Below, in pieces: positions 35,101-43,910 of a stretch of DNA of 64,000 nucleotides (position 1 is its first letter; each line of letters begins with the position of its first letter). The notes below the pieces were generated by a model. That model saw nothing but the letters and a program-made list of their open reading frames with translations. It was not told the origin of the DNA and did no database searches. This DNA is from Treponema sp. Marseille-Q3903 (GTDB lineage: Bacteria > Spirochaetota > Spirochaetia > Treponematales > Treponemataceae), in NCBI RefSeq assembly GCF_014334335.1, contig NZ_JACSEU010000001.1, forward strand, positions 744,001-808,000, written 5' to 3'. A program made the translations under genes and the position numbers.

Positions 35101-36849
35101 TCATAATTTCCAGCTGACAGCCTGTTTTCTTGAATCAATAAACCTTGCGTATATTCCGCCTTTTTTTACAAGCTCGTCGTGTTTACCTTGTTCTGCAATA
35201 CATCCTTTATCAATCACTATTATCTGATCCGCATTGCGAACTGTCTTGAGCCTGTGAGCAATCATTATCACTGTTTTTTCTTTTGTAAGCTCTTCGATAG
35301 CCGCCATGAGTTCCTGTTCATTTTCAGGGTCAACGTTTGCAGTCGCTTCATCAAGGATGATGACAGGAGAATTTTTCATTATTGCGCGTGCAATTGAAAT
35401 GCGCTGTCGTTCGCCCCCACTCAACGAGGCACCTCTTTCGCCAATCACTGTGTCGTAGCCGTTTGGAAGCGCACTTATAAATTCGTGGCAACATGCTTTT
35501 TTTGCAGCATCAATCACTCGTTCCATAGGAGCATCGGGCTCACCAAAGCGGATATTGTTTGCGATAGTGTCGTGAAACAGATATACATGCTGGAAAACAA
35601 AGCTGTAGTTTTTCATCAAGCTATCCATGCTGTAATCTTTTACATTTGTTCCGCCGAGAGTCACGGCACCTGAATCTGCATCCCAAAAACGTGAAAGCAG
35701 AAGGCACAACGTCGTCTTTCCTCCTCCACTAGGACCTACAATCGCAGTAGTTGTGTGCTCAGGGATTTTCAAAGAGATATTATCGATGATTTTTCGTTTT
35801 TCATATGCAAAATCGATAGAAGATGCCTCAATATCGTGGTTTTTAGGTTGAACATCTGCACCGTCGATATCCATTGCAGGAAGGTTCAAAATTGCATTTG
35901 CTTTTGATATGCTGATATCGATTGTGCGGAGCAGTGCAGAATAGTTGCCTCCTGCTTCAAGTGCGTTGTACAGCATGAATGAACAGACAAGCATTGTTAT
36001 ACAATCGGCAATAGCCATCGAGCCGTTCAAATAAAAGAAAATAGAAGCGAGCATCATTGCAACTCCGCTCAACTTTGATGTCAGTGTCTGAAGGCTTGAA
36101 ACAGGAATGCAGCGCATCTCCATTTTGATAAGTGTTTTTACGCGGCGATTGATTATGCTGTTCAATTCTTTTCGGCGACTGCCTGAAAGGTTGTATGCTT
36201 TTACTTCAGCAATTCCTTGAATATATTCCAAAACTTTTCCTATCTCTGCCGTATCGTCTCTGATTTTTTCCGCAGAAACATTTTTTACAGCAAGGCGCAT
36301 AAATACATTTACAAATTCAAAAAGTGCAAAGCCGGCAAGGGCGATCAGAGCGATTCTCCAGTCAAATACAAAAAGCATGATGATGATAAGAGAAGTATCG
36401 AGCACTCCCTGAAATACCATCATGATAACTCTCGTTGCAATGTCGCCAAGAGCTTCCATAGCGTTTGTTGTAACCGATGTGATTTCTCCAAGGCTATTTT
36501 CATTGAAGTATCCCATCGGCAAGTAACGAAGATGTTCCGCAATCTCTATTCTTTTTTTTGCACATGTTCTGTAACCGCCTTCGCATTGCCACATTGCTGT
36601 AAATTTTCGAGTTATAATTCCTCCGACAACGCTAGCGCACATTATCGCAAAAGAAAGCCATATTGTTTTTGTTTCGAATGGGAGACCATAAAGCACAGTT
36701 CCCGTAACGCCGCGAATCATAACTGCAACAGCTCCGATCCTTAAAGCCATAAAAAATGAATTAAAAATTCCAACTATTATTGAGCCATAAAATTTCTTAC
36801 GGTTTTCTATATCACTGAATTTGAAAAATTTCATTATAGTTTCAAACAT
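35101..36849 (-). CDS. ABC exporter half-transporter (TMD-NBD), second subunit
   Basis: A 582-aa type IV ABC exporter subunit with six membrane spans in the first 310 residues and a C-terminal ATPase: Walker A VGPSGGGKTTLCLLL, signature LSGGERQRISIARA, Walker B VIILDEATANVDPEN and the switch IAHRL. It pairs with the preceding subunit as a heterodimer. ATG 36849 is chosen (GGAGG 7 nt upstream). Spacing to the first subunit is 14 nt. The substrate is unknown; drugs or peptides are usual for the family. Confidence 0.92.
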   Translation of the reverse strand: MFETIMKFFKFSDIENRKKFYGSIIVGIFNSFFMALRIGAVAVMIRGVTGTVLYGLPFETKTIWLSFAIMCASVVGGIITRKFTAMWQCEGGYRTCAKKRIEIAEHLRYLPMGYFNENSLGEITSVTTNAMEALGDIATRVIMMVFQGVLDTSLIIIMLFVFDWRIALIALAGFALFEFVNVFMRLAVKNVSAEKIRDDTAEIGKVLEYIQGIAEVKAYNLSGSRRKELNSIINRRVKTLIKMEMRCIPVSSLQTLTSKLSGVAMMLASIFFYLNGSMAIADCITMLVCSFMLYNALEAGGNYSALLRTIDISISKANAILNLPAMDIDGADVQPKNHDIEASSIDFAYEKRKIIDNISLKIPEHTTTAIVGPSGGGKTTLCLLLSRFWDADSGAVTLGGTNVKDYSMDSLMKNYSFVFQHVYLFHDTIANNIRFGEPDAPMERVIDAAKKACCHEFISALPNGYDTVIGERGASLSGGERQRISIARAIMKNSPVIILDEATANVDPENEQELMAAIEELTKEKTVIMIAHRLKTVRNADQIIVIDKGCIAEQGKHDELVKKGGIYARFIDSRKQAVSWKL

Positions 36850-36863
36850 CAAAATACCTCCTG

Positions 36864-38642
36864 CTACTCATCTTTACTTGAAATGTGGGCTGTCCACATG
36901 TTTTTATACAAAACCGATTTTTCCAGCAGTTCTTCGTGTGTTCCGCTTGAATCAATCATGCCGTCTTTGATAACGTAGAGTTTATCTGCGTCTTTTACAG
37001 TAGAAAGCCTGTGCGCAATCACTATAAGTGTCTTTCCTTTTACGAGTTGAGCAACAGATTTTTGAATGATAGCTTCGTTTTCGGGATCTGTATAAGCGGT
37101 CGCCTCATCTAAGATGACAATTGGAGCATTTTTCATCATAGCTCGCGCAATCGCAATTCGTTGACATTCTCCGCCACTGAGATGAGCTCCGCTTCCTCCG
37201 ACAATTGTGTCAAAGCCGTTTTCGAGCGACATAATAAAATCGTAACAGCCTGATTCTCTGGCAACTTCTTCGACTTCTTTGTCTGACGCATTTTGATTTC
37301 CAATCCGAATGTTATCTCTTACGCTTAAATCAAAAAGGAAGTTATCCTGACTTACGTAAGCAATTCTGTTGTTGTATTCCTCCAACGATAAATCTTTGAT
37401 GTTCACACCGCCGATCTCTATTGTTCCCGAATCTACATCCCACAAAGATGCAATCAGTCTGGCAATCGTAGATTTTCCGCTTCCGCTGGGACCGACAAAT
37501 GCAGTGTATGAGCCTTGAGGAAGGTTCATGTTTATTCCGTGAAGAATCTCTTTATTTTCTTTGTCATCAGTTTCTTTGTGATAGCTGAATTTTACGTCAC
37601 GCAATGTGATAGAGTTATCTGATGGATCTTTTTTGTTCGCAATCGGGCGTACAAGCTCAGGAAGATTCATGATGTTTCCAACTTCTCCAAAAATCGCTCC
37701 GGCTTTTGCTATATCATCATGATAAGAAAATGCAGTTATGATTGGTTGAACTGCACTTATTGCAAGGATAATCACAGTTATAAACAAAGACGAGTCGATG
37801 CTTCCGTTCAGGAACATAAAACCGCCGATCGGCAAAAGTGAAAAGATAAGTGTCGGTGTGATTGTCGTTGCGATTGCATGAGGCCAGATACAGTCGCGCA
37901 TCCATTCAACGTAGCAGTCAGAGCCTTCTTTTGCGGCAACGACAAATCGTTCGTAAGAAGATTTTGATTTTCCAAAAGCTTTTATCACTTCTATTCCGTT
38001 TATATATTCAACTGCCGTATCGTTTAATGCTTTCGTCTTGTCAATGGCATATTTAAAGCGCCTTTGTGCATCTTTGAACATAAAAGACATTGCAAACACA
38101 CCTACCGGAAGCACTGCCATACATGCGAGTGCAAGCCTCCAGTCAAGGACAAAAAGGTAAACAATCAAAACTACAGAAAGTATGATGTTTGAAGTGTACT
38201 CAGGGACGATGTGGGCTAGTGTAGTTTCCATGCTATCAATTCTTTCAATCATAATGCTTTTGAGCGACCCTGACGGCATATCCATTACAGTGCCAAGCGG
38301 AACGCGAGTAATTTTATCGCACATCATTTTCCTGATGTTGCCAAGCAGATTAAAAGTTGCGAAATGGCTCATGTTTGTAGAAATCGCATGAAACAAGACA
38401 TTTCCAATCCAGAAAATAACAGTAATTCCGCATTCTTTCAAAAAAATATTCCAGTCACGAAGCCCACTCATAAGTTGGCGGACAATCAGGGCAATCATAA
38501 AATACGGAGCAATACAACATGCAACGCTGATAACAGCAAATATCATGCTTGCAATGTATTGTCCTTTTTTGCTTCCCGCAAAATAGAATATCCACTCCGG
38601 AAGGCTTTTTTTTGCAGGATTTTTATTTTTTTTATCAGACAT
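36864..38642 (-). CDS. ABC exporter half-transporter (TMD-NBD), first subunit
   Basis: A 592-aa half-transporter built like its partner: membrane domain to about 330, then Walker A GPSGSGKSTIARLI, signature LSGGECQRIAIARA, Walker B VILDEATAYTDPEN and IAHRLSTV. The Cys in the signature loop is mildly unusual. GAGG lies 5-6 nt before ATG. It is the first gene behind a regulated promoter at 38680-38708 and directly follows the tetR gene, so the unit is a regulator plus an efflux pump. Confidence 0.92.
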   Translation of the reverse strand: MSDKKNKNPAKKSLPEWIFYFAGSKKGQYIASMIFAVISVACCIAPYFMIALIVRQLMSGLRDWNIFLKECGITVIFWIGNVLFHAISTNMSHFATFNLLGNIRKMMCDKITRVPLGTVMDMPSGSLKSIMIERIDSMETTLAHIVPEYTSNIILSVVLIVYLFVLDWRLALACMAVLPVGVFAMSFMFKDAQRRFKYAIDKTKALNDTAVEYINGIEVIKAFGKSKSSYERFVVAAKEGSDCYVEWMRDCIWPHAIATTITPTLIFSLLPIGGFMFLNGSIDSSLFITVIILAISAVQPIITAFSYHDDIAKAGAIFGEVGNIMNLPELVRPIANKKDPSDNSITLRDVKFSYHKETDDKENKEILHGINMNLPQGSYTAFVGPSGSGKSTIARLIASLWDVDSGTIEIGGVNIKDLSLEEYNNRIAYVSQDNFLFDLSVRDNIRIGNQNASDKEVEEVARESGCYDFIMSLENGFDTIVGGSGAHLSGGECQRIAIARAMMKNAPIVILDEATAYTDPENEAIIQKSVAQLVKGKTLIVIAHRLSTVKDADKLYVIKDGMIDSSGTHEELLEKSVLYKNMWTAHISSKDE

Positions 38643-38655
38643 ATAAACCTCTTTT

Positions 38656-38715
38656 GTTAGATGTAGCTAACTAAAAGATATGATATATAACAATGTTATA
38701 TTAGTCAATGCTAAT
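38656..38715 (-). promoter_or_regulatory. ABC exporter promoter with TetR-type operators
   Basis: On the minus strand, TTGACT (38703-38708), a 17-nt spacer and TATCAT (38680-38685). The spacer is filled by the 17-bp palindrome ATATAACA-A-TGTTATAT (38685-38701). Two further sites of the form RTTAG-N6-CTAAY lie at 38656-38671 and 38700-38715, flanking it. Confidence 0.75.
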
Positions 38716-38751
38716 GAGTGAAAAATGAAAGAAAACGATGGTTGTAAAATT

Positions 38752-39393
38752 TTAATCTAAAAAGTGCATAAGGCTGTTCCAGCCGCCGCGATAGAATTTA
38801 AACATCTGTAAAAGACCGCGTTTTGCTTCTTCTTTTGGAATATCTCGTAGAATCAAGTTGAAAAATGATGAGAAAGTGCTGTTTATGACAATCTGCTCGA
38901 TAAGCGGGTCTATTCGTTCTACAGATTTTCCTTGCATTTCAAGAATACGGTAAAAATCATCGGTAGATTCAATTTCTTTTTGAGAGATTTCTTGTATAAA
39001 GTTTTCGTATTTTGTCCCATCAGATGATTTTACAATCAGCTCAAATGCCATTTTGTGCTCCCAGATATATTCAAACATCTTTTTCAGCTCTAATGACGAG
39101 ACTTCTGCCATAGAAGATAATTGTTGTTCCAAAGACATATTTTTAAATTCTTCAAGGATATTGCTGAAAAATCCTAAAAGATGAGTTGCGTGTTCTTTTA
39201 CAAGAGCGTCAAAAAGTTCTTCCTTGCTCTTGAAATAGCCATAAAATGCGCCTGTAGTGACACTTGCCTTTTTCACGATTGCTCTAAGGGAAGCTCCTCT
39301 AAAGCCTTTGTCTAAAAATTCCTTTTCAGAAACCATGATGATTCTTTCGAGCGTGTTTAAAGGGCTGTTTTTCCGGGTAACGGGTTGTTCCAT
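38752..39393 (-). CDS. TetR/AcrR-family regulator of the ABC exporter
   Basis: A 213-aa TetR repressor: helix-turn-helix at about residues 14-60 (SEKEFLDKGFRGASLRAIV, then TTGAFYGYFKSKEELF) and a large ligand-binding domain. No Shine-Dalgarno sequence precedes ATG; the -10 box TATTTT ends exactly 6 nt before it. The exporter promoter with palindromic sites lies 36 nt beyond the stop, which supports direct control of the pump. Confidence 0.9.
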   Translation of the reverse strand: MEQPVTRKNSPLNTLERIIMVSEKEFLDKGFRGASLRAIVKKASVTTGAFYGYFKSKEELFDALVKEHATHLLGFFSNILEEFKNMSLEQQLSSMAEVSSLELKKMFEYIWEHKMAFELIVKSSDGTKYENFIQEISQKEIESTDDFYRILEMQGKSVERIDPLIEQIVINSTFSSFFNLILRDIPKEEAKRGLLQMFKFYRGGWNSLMHFLD

Positions 39394-39399
39394 AAAAAT

Positions 39400-39428
39400 A
39401 AAATAAACTCTGTCTTCTGATATGTCAA
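39400..39428 (-). promoter_or_regulatory. tetR promoter, predicted leaderless
   Basis: TTGACA (minus strand of 39423-39428), a 17-nt spacer, TATTTT (39400-39405), then 6 nt to ATG 39393. Confidence 0.7.
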
Positions 39429-39470
39429 CAACCGTGTTATAGTTTGCTGAAATTTTGCCTTTGATGCTTT

Positions 39471-40733
39471 TTATCGCCAGATTTCAGGATTTATATTCAG
39501 TGCGTCAATCAAGGCTTTTGAATCTTCTATAGATTTCTGAATAGATTTTTGAATGCTTTTAAGTTTTTCTACGCTGCACGGAGTGTCGCCGTTTTTATTG
39601 CCGTTTTTGCTGTTGCTCTCCGTGCCGTTTTCACTGCCGCTTTCTTTTTTCTTTACAGCGCGAATTAAAATATTTTTGGGCGTATGCTCCATATCTATAA
39701 ATTCTAACATCTGGACTTTGTAGCCTTTCGACAAAAGCCATTCGCCACGAAGAGCGTCTGTCACAAGCGATGAAAATTTTTCTTTGATTATTCCCCATCT
39801 CAAAAGCGATTCGAACGCTTTATCATCTGGTTTTGAAATCTGTTTATTTACCTGATGCTGACAGCATGGGACACTGAGGATTGCCTTTGCGCCGCGTTTT
39901 ACGGCGTATTCGAGTGCGTAATCTGTTGCTGTGTCGCATGCGTGGAGCGTGATCACGATGTCCGGTGGCTCGTTTCCAAAATAATCAGCTATGTTTCCAG
40001 TGTGGAAAGTCAGATTTTTGAGTTTAAGTTTTTCCGTGAGTTCATTGCAGTAGTTTATGACGTCTTTCCTTAGATCCAAACCTTCAATTTCGCACGGTAT
40101 ATGTTTTATTTCCGTCAAAAAATAATGAACTGCAAATGTAAGATAAGATTTTCCACATCCAAAATCGGCTATGCGAAGAGGGTGTAACTCGTCTATTCTC
40201 GTGTCTGAAGAGAGTGCAGAACGATCAGAAAATTCCGGCAAAATATCATTTATAAATTCAAGAAATCTGTTGATCTGGCGAAATTTATCGTGCTTAGCTG
40301 AAACGACTTTTCCATCCGGGGTCATAATTCCAAGAACAACAAGGAATGGAACGATTGTTCCTTCTTCAAGAAGATAATTTTTTTTGCGTTTAGGTGGCAA
40401 AATCTTTAGCGTAGATGGCTCATCTTTATTCTGATGATTTTTTTTTCTCAGTTCCGTAACTTTACCTTTTTTGCTTGTCATCAGCGTTATTTCTTCAGTT
40501 TCAGTTCTCTTTACGCAGTTTTTAAATGTGTGGCACGCATTTTCTGCAAGAAAATTGTCGAGCTCTGTTTCTGAAAAATGTCTGTGGAAAACTTGAGTTT
40601 TTGTAAACATCTCTGCAAAGTACGATATTTCCCCTTTTGAGTTTTCAATCTTTATTTTAATTTTTTCATATTTACGACCGAGCTTTTTTTCAACATCTGA
40701 AACGGGTTTTGAAAGAGTGACGCTTAAAATCAT
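39471..40733 (-). CDS. Class I SAM-dependent methyltransferase (Methyltransf_32-like)
   Basis: A 420-aa cytoplasmic protein. The SAM-binding motif I is RIADFGCGKSYLTFA at about residue 190, then IEGLDLRKDVI, VITLHACDTATDYAL and SVPCCQHQVN, as in the Methyltransf_32 family thought to modify RNA. The N-terminal 160 residues form an extra domain. A Ser/Asn/Gly-rich linker (GSENGTESNSKNGNKNGD) near residue 370 precedes a helical tail. ATG 40733 is used; no Shine-Dalgarno sequence is visible. It diverges from parA over 48 nt. The target is unknown. Confidence 0.8.
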   Translation of the reverse strand: MILSVTLSKPVSDVEKKLGRKYEKIKIKIENSKGEISYFAEMFTKTQVFHRHFSETELDNFLAENACHTFKNCVKRTETEEITLMTSKKGKVTELRKKNHQNKDEPSTLKILPPKRKKNYLLEEGTIVPFLVVLGIMTPDGKVVSAKHDKFRQINRFLEFINDILPEFSDRSALSSDTRIDELHPLRIADFGCGKSYLTFAVHYFLTEIKHIPCEIEGLDLRKDVINYCNELTEKLKLKNLTFHTGNIADYFGNEPPDIVITLHACDTATDYALEYAVKRGAKAILSVPCCQHQVNKQISKPDDKAFESLLRWGIIKEKFSSLVTDALRGEWLLSKGYKVQMLEFIDMEHTPKNILIRAVKKKESGSENGTESNSKNGNKNGDTPCSVEKLKSIQKSIQKSIEDSKALIDALNINPEIWR

Positions 40734-40781
40734 AATCAATAACAGTATACTATTTCAAAAAAAAATGATACATTCTATGTC

Positions 40782-41537
40782 ATGGGAAAGTGCATAGTTT
40801 TTGTTAATCAAAAAGGTGGAGTTGGAAAGACAACTTCTGCAATCAATATCGGTGCTTATATCGCTCTCGCCGGCAAAAAAGTTCTGCTTGTCGACTTTGA
40901 CTCACAGGGAAATATGTCGAGTGGAATCGGCGTTTCAAAAGATAAGCCTACGATTTACGAGCTTCTTGCGGGGCAGATTGAGACTGAAAAGGCAATCAAG
41001 CGCACATCTGTAGAAAATCTTGACGCGATAAGCGCATCAATCGATTTGTCAGGTGTAGAAATTGAACTTGCCGAAGCCGATGACCGCGAATTTTATCTTA
41101 AAAATGCTCTTGAACCATTGAAGACAAAGTACGATTATATCCTGATAGATTGTCCGCCTTCTCTTGGATTGCTCACTTTGAACGGACTTGCCGCGGCTGA
41201 TTCAGTTCTTGTCCCGATGCAGTGTGAATATTTTGCCCTAGAAGGTATTACTCTTTTGCTCCAGACTGTTCAAAAAGTGCAGAAGAACATAAACCCGTCT
41301 CTTACAATCGGCGGAGTATTCTTTACGATGTTCGATTCACGCACGCGGCTCGCACAGGACGTTGTCATGCAAGTTAAATCGTATTTTAAAGATGTCGTTT
41401 TCAACACAATAATTCCACGCAACGTACGGCTTTCCGAAGCTCCGTCTCATGGACTTCCGATATGTAAATATGACCCATCTTGTGTTGGGGCGCGCAGTTA
41501 TGAAAAATTAGCAGAAGAGGTGATTTGTCGTGGCTAG
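40782..41537 (+). CDS. parA: Chromosome partitioning ATPase ParA (Soj)
   Basis: A 251-aa deviant Walker ATPase. The P-loop is NQKGGVGKTTSAIN, Walker A' is VLLVDFDSQGN and Walker B YILIDCPPSLG. It should segregate the chromosome with ParB by cycling on the nucleoid. There is no N-terminal DNA-binding extension, as expected for the chromosomal Soj class. Its end overlaps parB by 8 nt. No Shine-Dalgarno sequence precedes ATG. No parS-like palindrome was seen nearby. Confidence 0.95.
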   Translation: MGKCIVFVNQKGGVGKTTSAINIGAYIALAGKKVLLVDFDSQGNMSSGIGVSKDKPTIYELLAGQIETEKAIKRTSVENLDAISASIDLSGVEIELAEADDREFYLKNALEPLKTKYDYILIDCPPSLGLLTLNGLAAADSVLVPMQCEYFALEGITLLLQTVQKVQKNINPSLTIGGVFFTMFDSRTRLAQDVVMQVKSYFKDVVFNTIIPRNVRLSEAPSHGLPICKYDPSCVGARSYEKLAEEVICRG

Positions 41538-42477
41538 AAATGCATTAGGAAAAGGTCTTGGTGCATTGCTCGGAGAGAACCTTGCTGCATCACAGGGGAC
41601 TGATGTTTCAAACGGAAATTCACTGTCAGAAAAAGTTAGAAACAGCAGCATTCCGCCGGAGATTACAGTAAAAGAAGACGGAAGCATGTGGATTGATCCA
41701 TCTCTTTTAAAACCGAATCCGAAACAACCCCGTGTCGAGTTCAATCAAAAAAAACTAGATGAGCTTTCTGAATCTATAAAAGAGCATGGAATCATCGAGC
41801 CAATCGTGATTGAAGCTGCTGAAAACGGTGAGTTTATCATAATCGCCGGTGAGCGCCGTTCTCGTGCTTCAAAAATGGCAGGTCTTACAAGCGTGCCGGT
41901 CTTGCTGAGAAAATTCGACGAACAGCAAAAGCTCGAAATCGCCTTGATTGAAAATATACAGCGCGCCGATTTGAACCCAATCGAAGAAGCGATGGCGTAT
42001 TACAACTTGATTCAGCTTAGTGATTTGAGTCAGGATGAAGTTGCAAAACGCGTTGGGAAAGCCCGCGCTACTGTCGCAAACGCTATTCGCCTTTTAAAAC
42101 TCCCAGAAGATATTCAAAAATCACTTGTAAATGGGCAAATCACTTCTGGACACGCACGCGCCTTGCTGATGGTAAAAAATGATGCAGATATGCGAGTCAT
42201 GTTTGGCAAAATCATAGGTTCCGATCTTTCTGTCCGAGAAGCGGAAGCTTTGGCAGACCAGTACAACAACGGTAGTCGAGCGGCGGCAAAAAAAGAAGAA
42301 AAGAAACCTGTAAAAAAAGACGCTGATGTATTAAGTTTTGAGCAAGAGCTCCGCAATATATTTGGAACTCGCGATGTGTCTCTCAAAGGCGATATAAACA
42401 AAGGTTCTATCGTAATTGGATACTCAAATAAAAAGGACTTCGATAGAATCTACGAAGTCCTCCTATCTAAAAAATAA
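41530..42477 (+). CDS. parB: Chromosome partitioning protein ParB (Spo0J)
   Basis: A 315-aa ParB CTPase and parS-binding protein. The CTP-binding motif GERRSRASK follows PNPKQPRVEF. The helix-turn-helix is DLSQDEVAKRVGKARATVAN, and the C-terminal dimerisation domain comes after a Lys-rich linker. The N-terminus starts ARNALGKGLGALLGE, the usual ParA-stimulating peptide. The last 45 nt of coding sequence also form the terminator of the converging aminopeptidase gene. Confidence 0.95.
   Translation: MARNALGKGLGALLGENLAASQGTDVSNGNSLSEKVRNSSIPPEITVKEDGSMWIDPSLLKPNPKQPRVEFNQKKLDELSESIKEHGIIEPIVIEAAENGEFIIIAGERRSRASKMAGLTSVPVLLRKFDEQQKLEIALIENIQRADLNPIEEAMAYYNLIQLSDLSQDEVAKRVGKARATVANAIRLLKLPEDIQKSLVNGQITSGHARALLMVKNDADMRVMFGKIIGSDLSVREAEALADQYNNGSRAAAKKEEKKPVKKDADVLSFEQELRNIFGTRDVSLKGDINKGSIVIGYSNKKDFDRIYEVLLSKK
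42425..42461 (-). terminator. Terminator of the M18 aminopeptidase gene inside parB
   Basis: On the minus strand, a perfect 9-bp stem AGGACTTCG/CGAAGTCCT (42434-42442 with 42453-42461) is followed by TTTTTATTTG. It lies entirely in parB coding sequence. Confidence 0.75.
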
Positions 42478-42517
42478 TTTTAATTTGATTTATTTTCACG
42501 TTTAGCAGCTTTCGTAG

Positions 42518-43891
42518 TTATTTGTCTATTACTAGAAACGCTTTGTTGCATTCGTAAATCTGGCAGATATCTTCTTTACTTGCGATTTCCCAAGGAGCGT
42601 GCATGCTCAAAACTGCGACACCTGCGTCTAAAACGTCCATTCCGTATTTTGCTGCATGATATGCTATTGTTCCACCGCCACCTTGGTCTACTTTTCCAAG
42701 CTCAGCCATCTGGTAATTCACGTTAGCTTTGTTCATTGCGTTGCGAACGATTGCGATGAATTCAGGGTTCGCGTCAGAAGCGCTATATTTTCCGCGGCTT
42801 CCGGTATATTTTTGGAATGCGACACCGCCGCCGAGCATGCTTGAATTTTCTTTATCATAAAGATTTGCGTTTATCGGATCGTAGGCTGCGTTTACGTCAG
42901 AGGAAAGCATGCAACTGCGCTCAAGGCATCTTCTCAGAGTCAATTCGCTGTAAGCAGGTTCTGTGCGTGCGACAATTTCCGCAACCATGTTTTCAAAAAG
43001 GTTAGAAGCCATTCCTGTAGCGCCGACGCTTCCAATTTCTTCTTTGTCTACGCAGAGGCAGCAAGTTGTGCGTTTTTGAGCGCGAGTTTCAATCATGGCG
43101 GCAACAGATGTGAAAGCACACGAACGGTCATCTTGACCGTATCCAAGAATCATCGAGCGGTCTAGCCCTAAGTCACGAGCTTTTCCAGCCGGCACGATTT
43201 CAAGCTCTGCAGACTCAAGGTCATTTTCTTCAATTCCGTATGCTTCTTTCAAAATAGCCAATATCGTTTTTTTGCTTTTTTCTTTAGCGTCTTTTTTTTC
43301 GTCTTTTGATTGATTTTCATCGCGTTTTGCAGGAGGAACAAAGCCGAGTATGACGTCGAGGTCCTCTCCTTTTATGAAATCGCTTGCTTTATCTTTCATC
43401 TGTTCTTGCGCAAGGTGAGGAAGGATGTCGGAAATGCAAAAAACAGGGTCATCTTGATTTTCTCCGATAACAACATTCACTGTCTCACCATTTTTTTTAC
43501 ATATAACGCCGTGAATTGCAAGCGGAATTGCAGTCCACTGATACTTTTTTATACCGCCATAATAGTGAGTGTTCAGATATGTAACAAAATCTTTTTCATA
43601 AATAGGATTTTGTTTTGCATCGAGTCTCGGAGAATCGATGTGTGCACACAGGATATTCATTCCGTTTTCAATTTGTCCAACTCCAATTTCAAAAAGAGCG
43701 ACAGCTTTGTTCATCTTTGTGATGTAGACTTTATCACCTGATTTGAGGTTTTTAAATTCGGAAACGTCTTTGTAGCCGTTTTCCCGAGCCATTTTTACAA
43801 TTTCTGAAACACATTCGCGTTCAGTCTTTCCTTTGTTCAAGAAGTTTTTGTAGTCAACTATGAGTCGCTCGTTAATTTTAGTAACTTCCAT
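42518..43891 (-). CDS. M18-family aminopeptidase
   Basis: A 457-aa zinc aminopeptidase releasing N-terminal residues from peptides in the cytoplasm. Metal and catalytic regions are ILCAHIDSPRLD, GYGQDDRSCAF, VDKEEIGSVGATG, SSDVNAAYDP and the final LSMHAPWEI. A Lys/Asp-rich insertion (about residues 195-215) is present. ATG 43891 has GGAGA 8 nt upstream and begins just after the lacI stop, so it is probably in one operon with that regulator. Confidence 0.92.
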   Translation of the reverse strand: MEVTKINERLIVDYKNFLNKGKTERECVSEIVKMARENGYKDVSEFKNLKSGDKVYITKMNKAVALFEIGVGQIENGMNILCAHIDSPRLDAKQNPIYEKDFVTYLNTHYYGGIKKYQWTAIPLAIHGVICKKNGETVNVVIGENQDDPVFCISDILPHLAQEQMKDKASDFIKGEDLDVILGFVPPAKRDENQSKDEKKDAKEKSKKTILAILKEAYGIEENDLESAELEIVPAGKARDLGLDRSMILGYGQDDRSCAFTSVAAMIETRAQKRTTCCLCVDKEEIGSVGATGMASNLFENMVAEIVARTEPAYSELTLRRCLERSCMLSSDVNAAYDPINANLYDKENSSMLGGGVAFQKYTGSRGKYSASDANPEFIAIVRNAMNKANVNYQMAELGKVDQGGGGTIAYHAAKYGMDVLDAGVAVLSMHAPWEIASKEDICQIYECNKAFLVIDK

Positions 43892-43910
43892 AAAAATATC
43901 TCCAAAAAAG

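Noticed and set aside
40734-40781. A parS site expected near parAB
   Set aside because: No 16-bp palindrome resembling TGTTTCACGTGAAACA was seen here or beside parB; it may lie outside the window.
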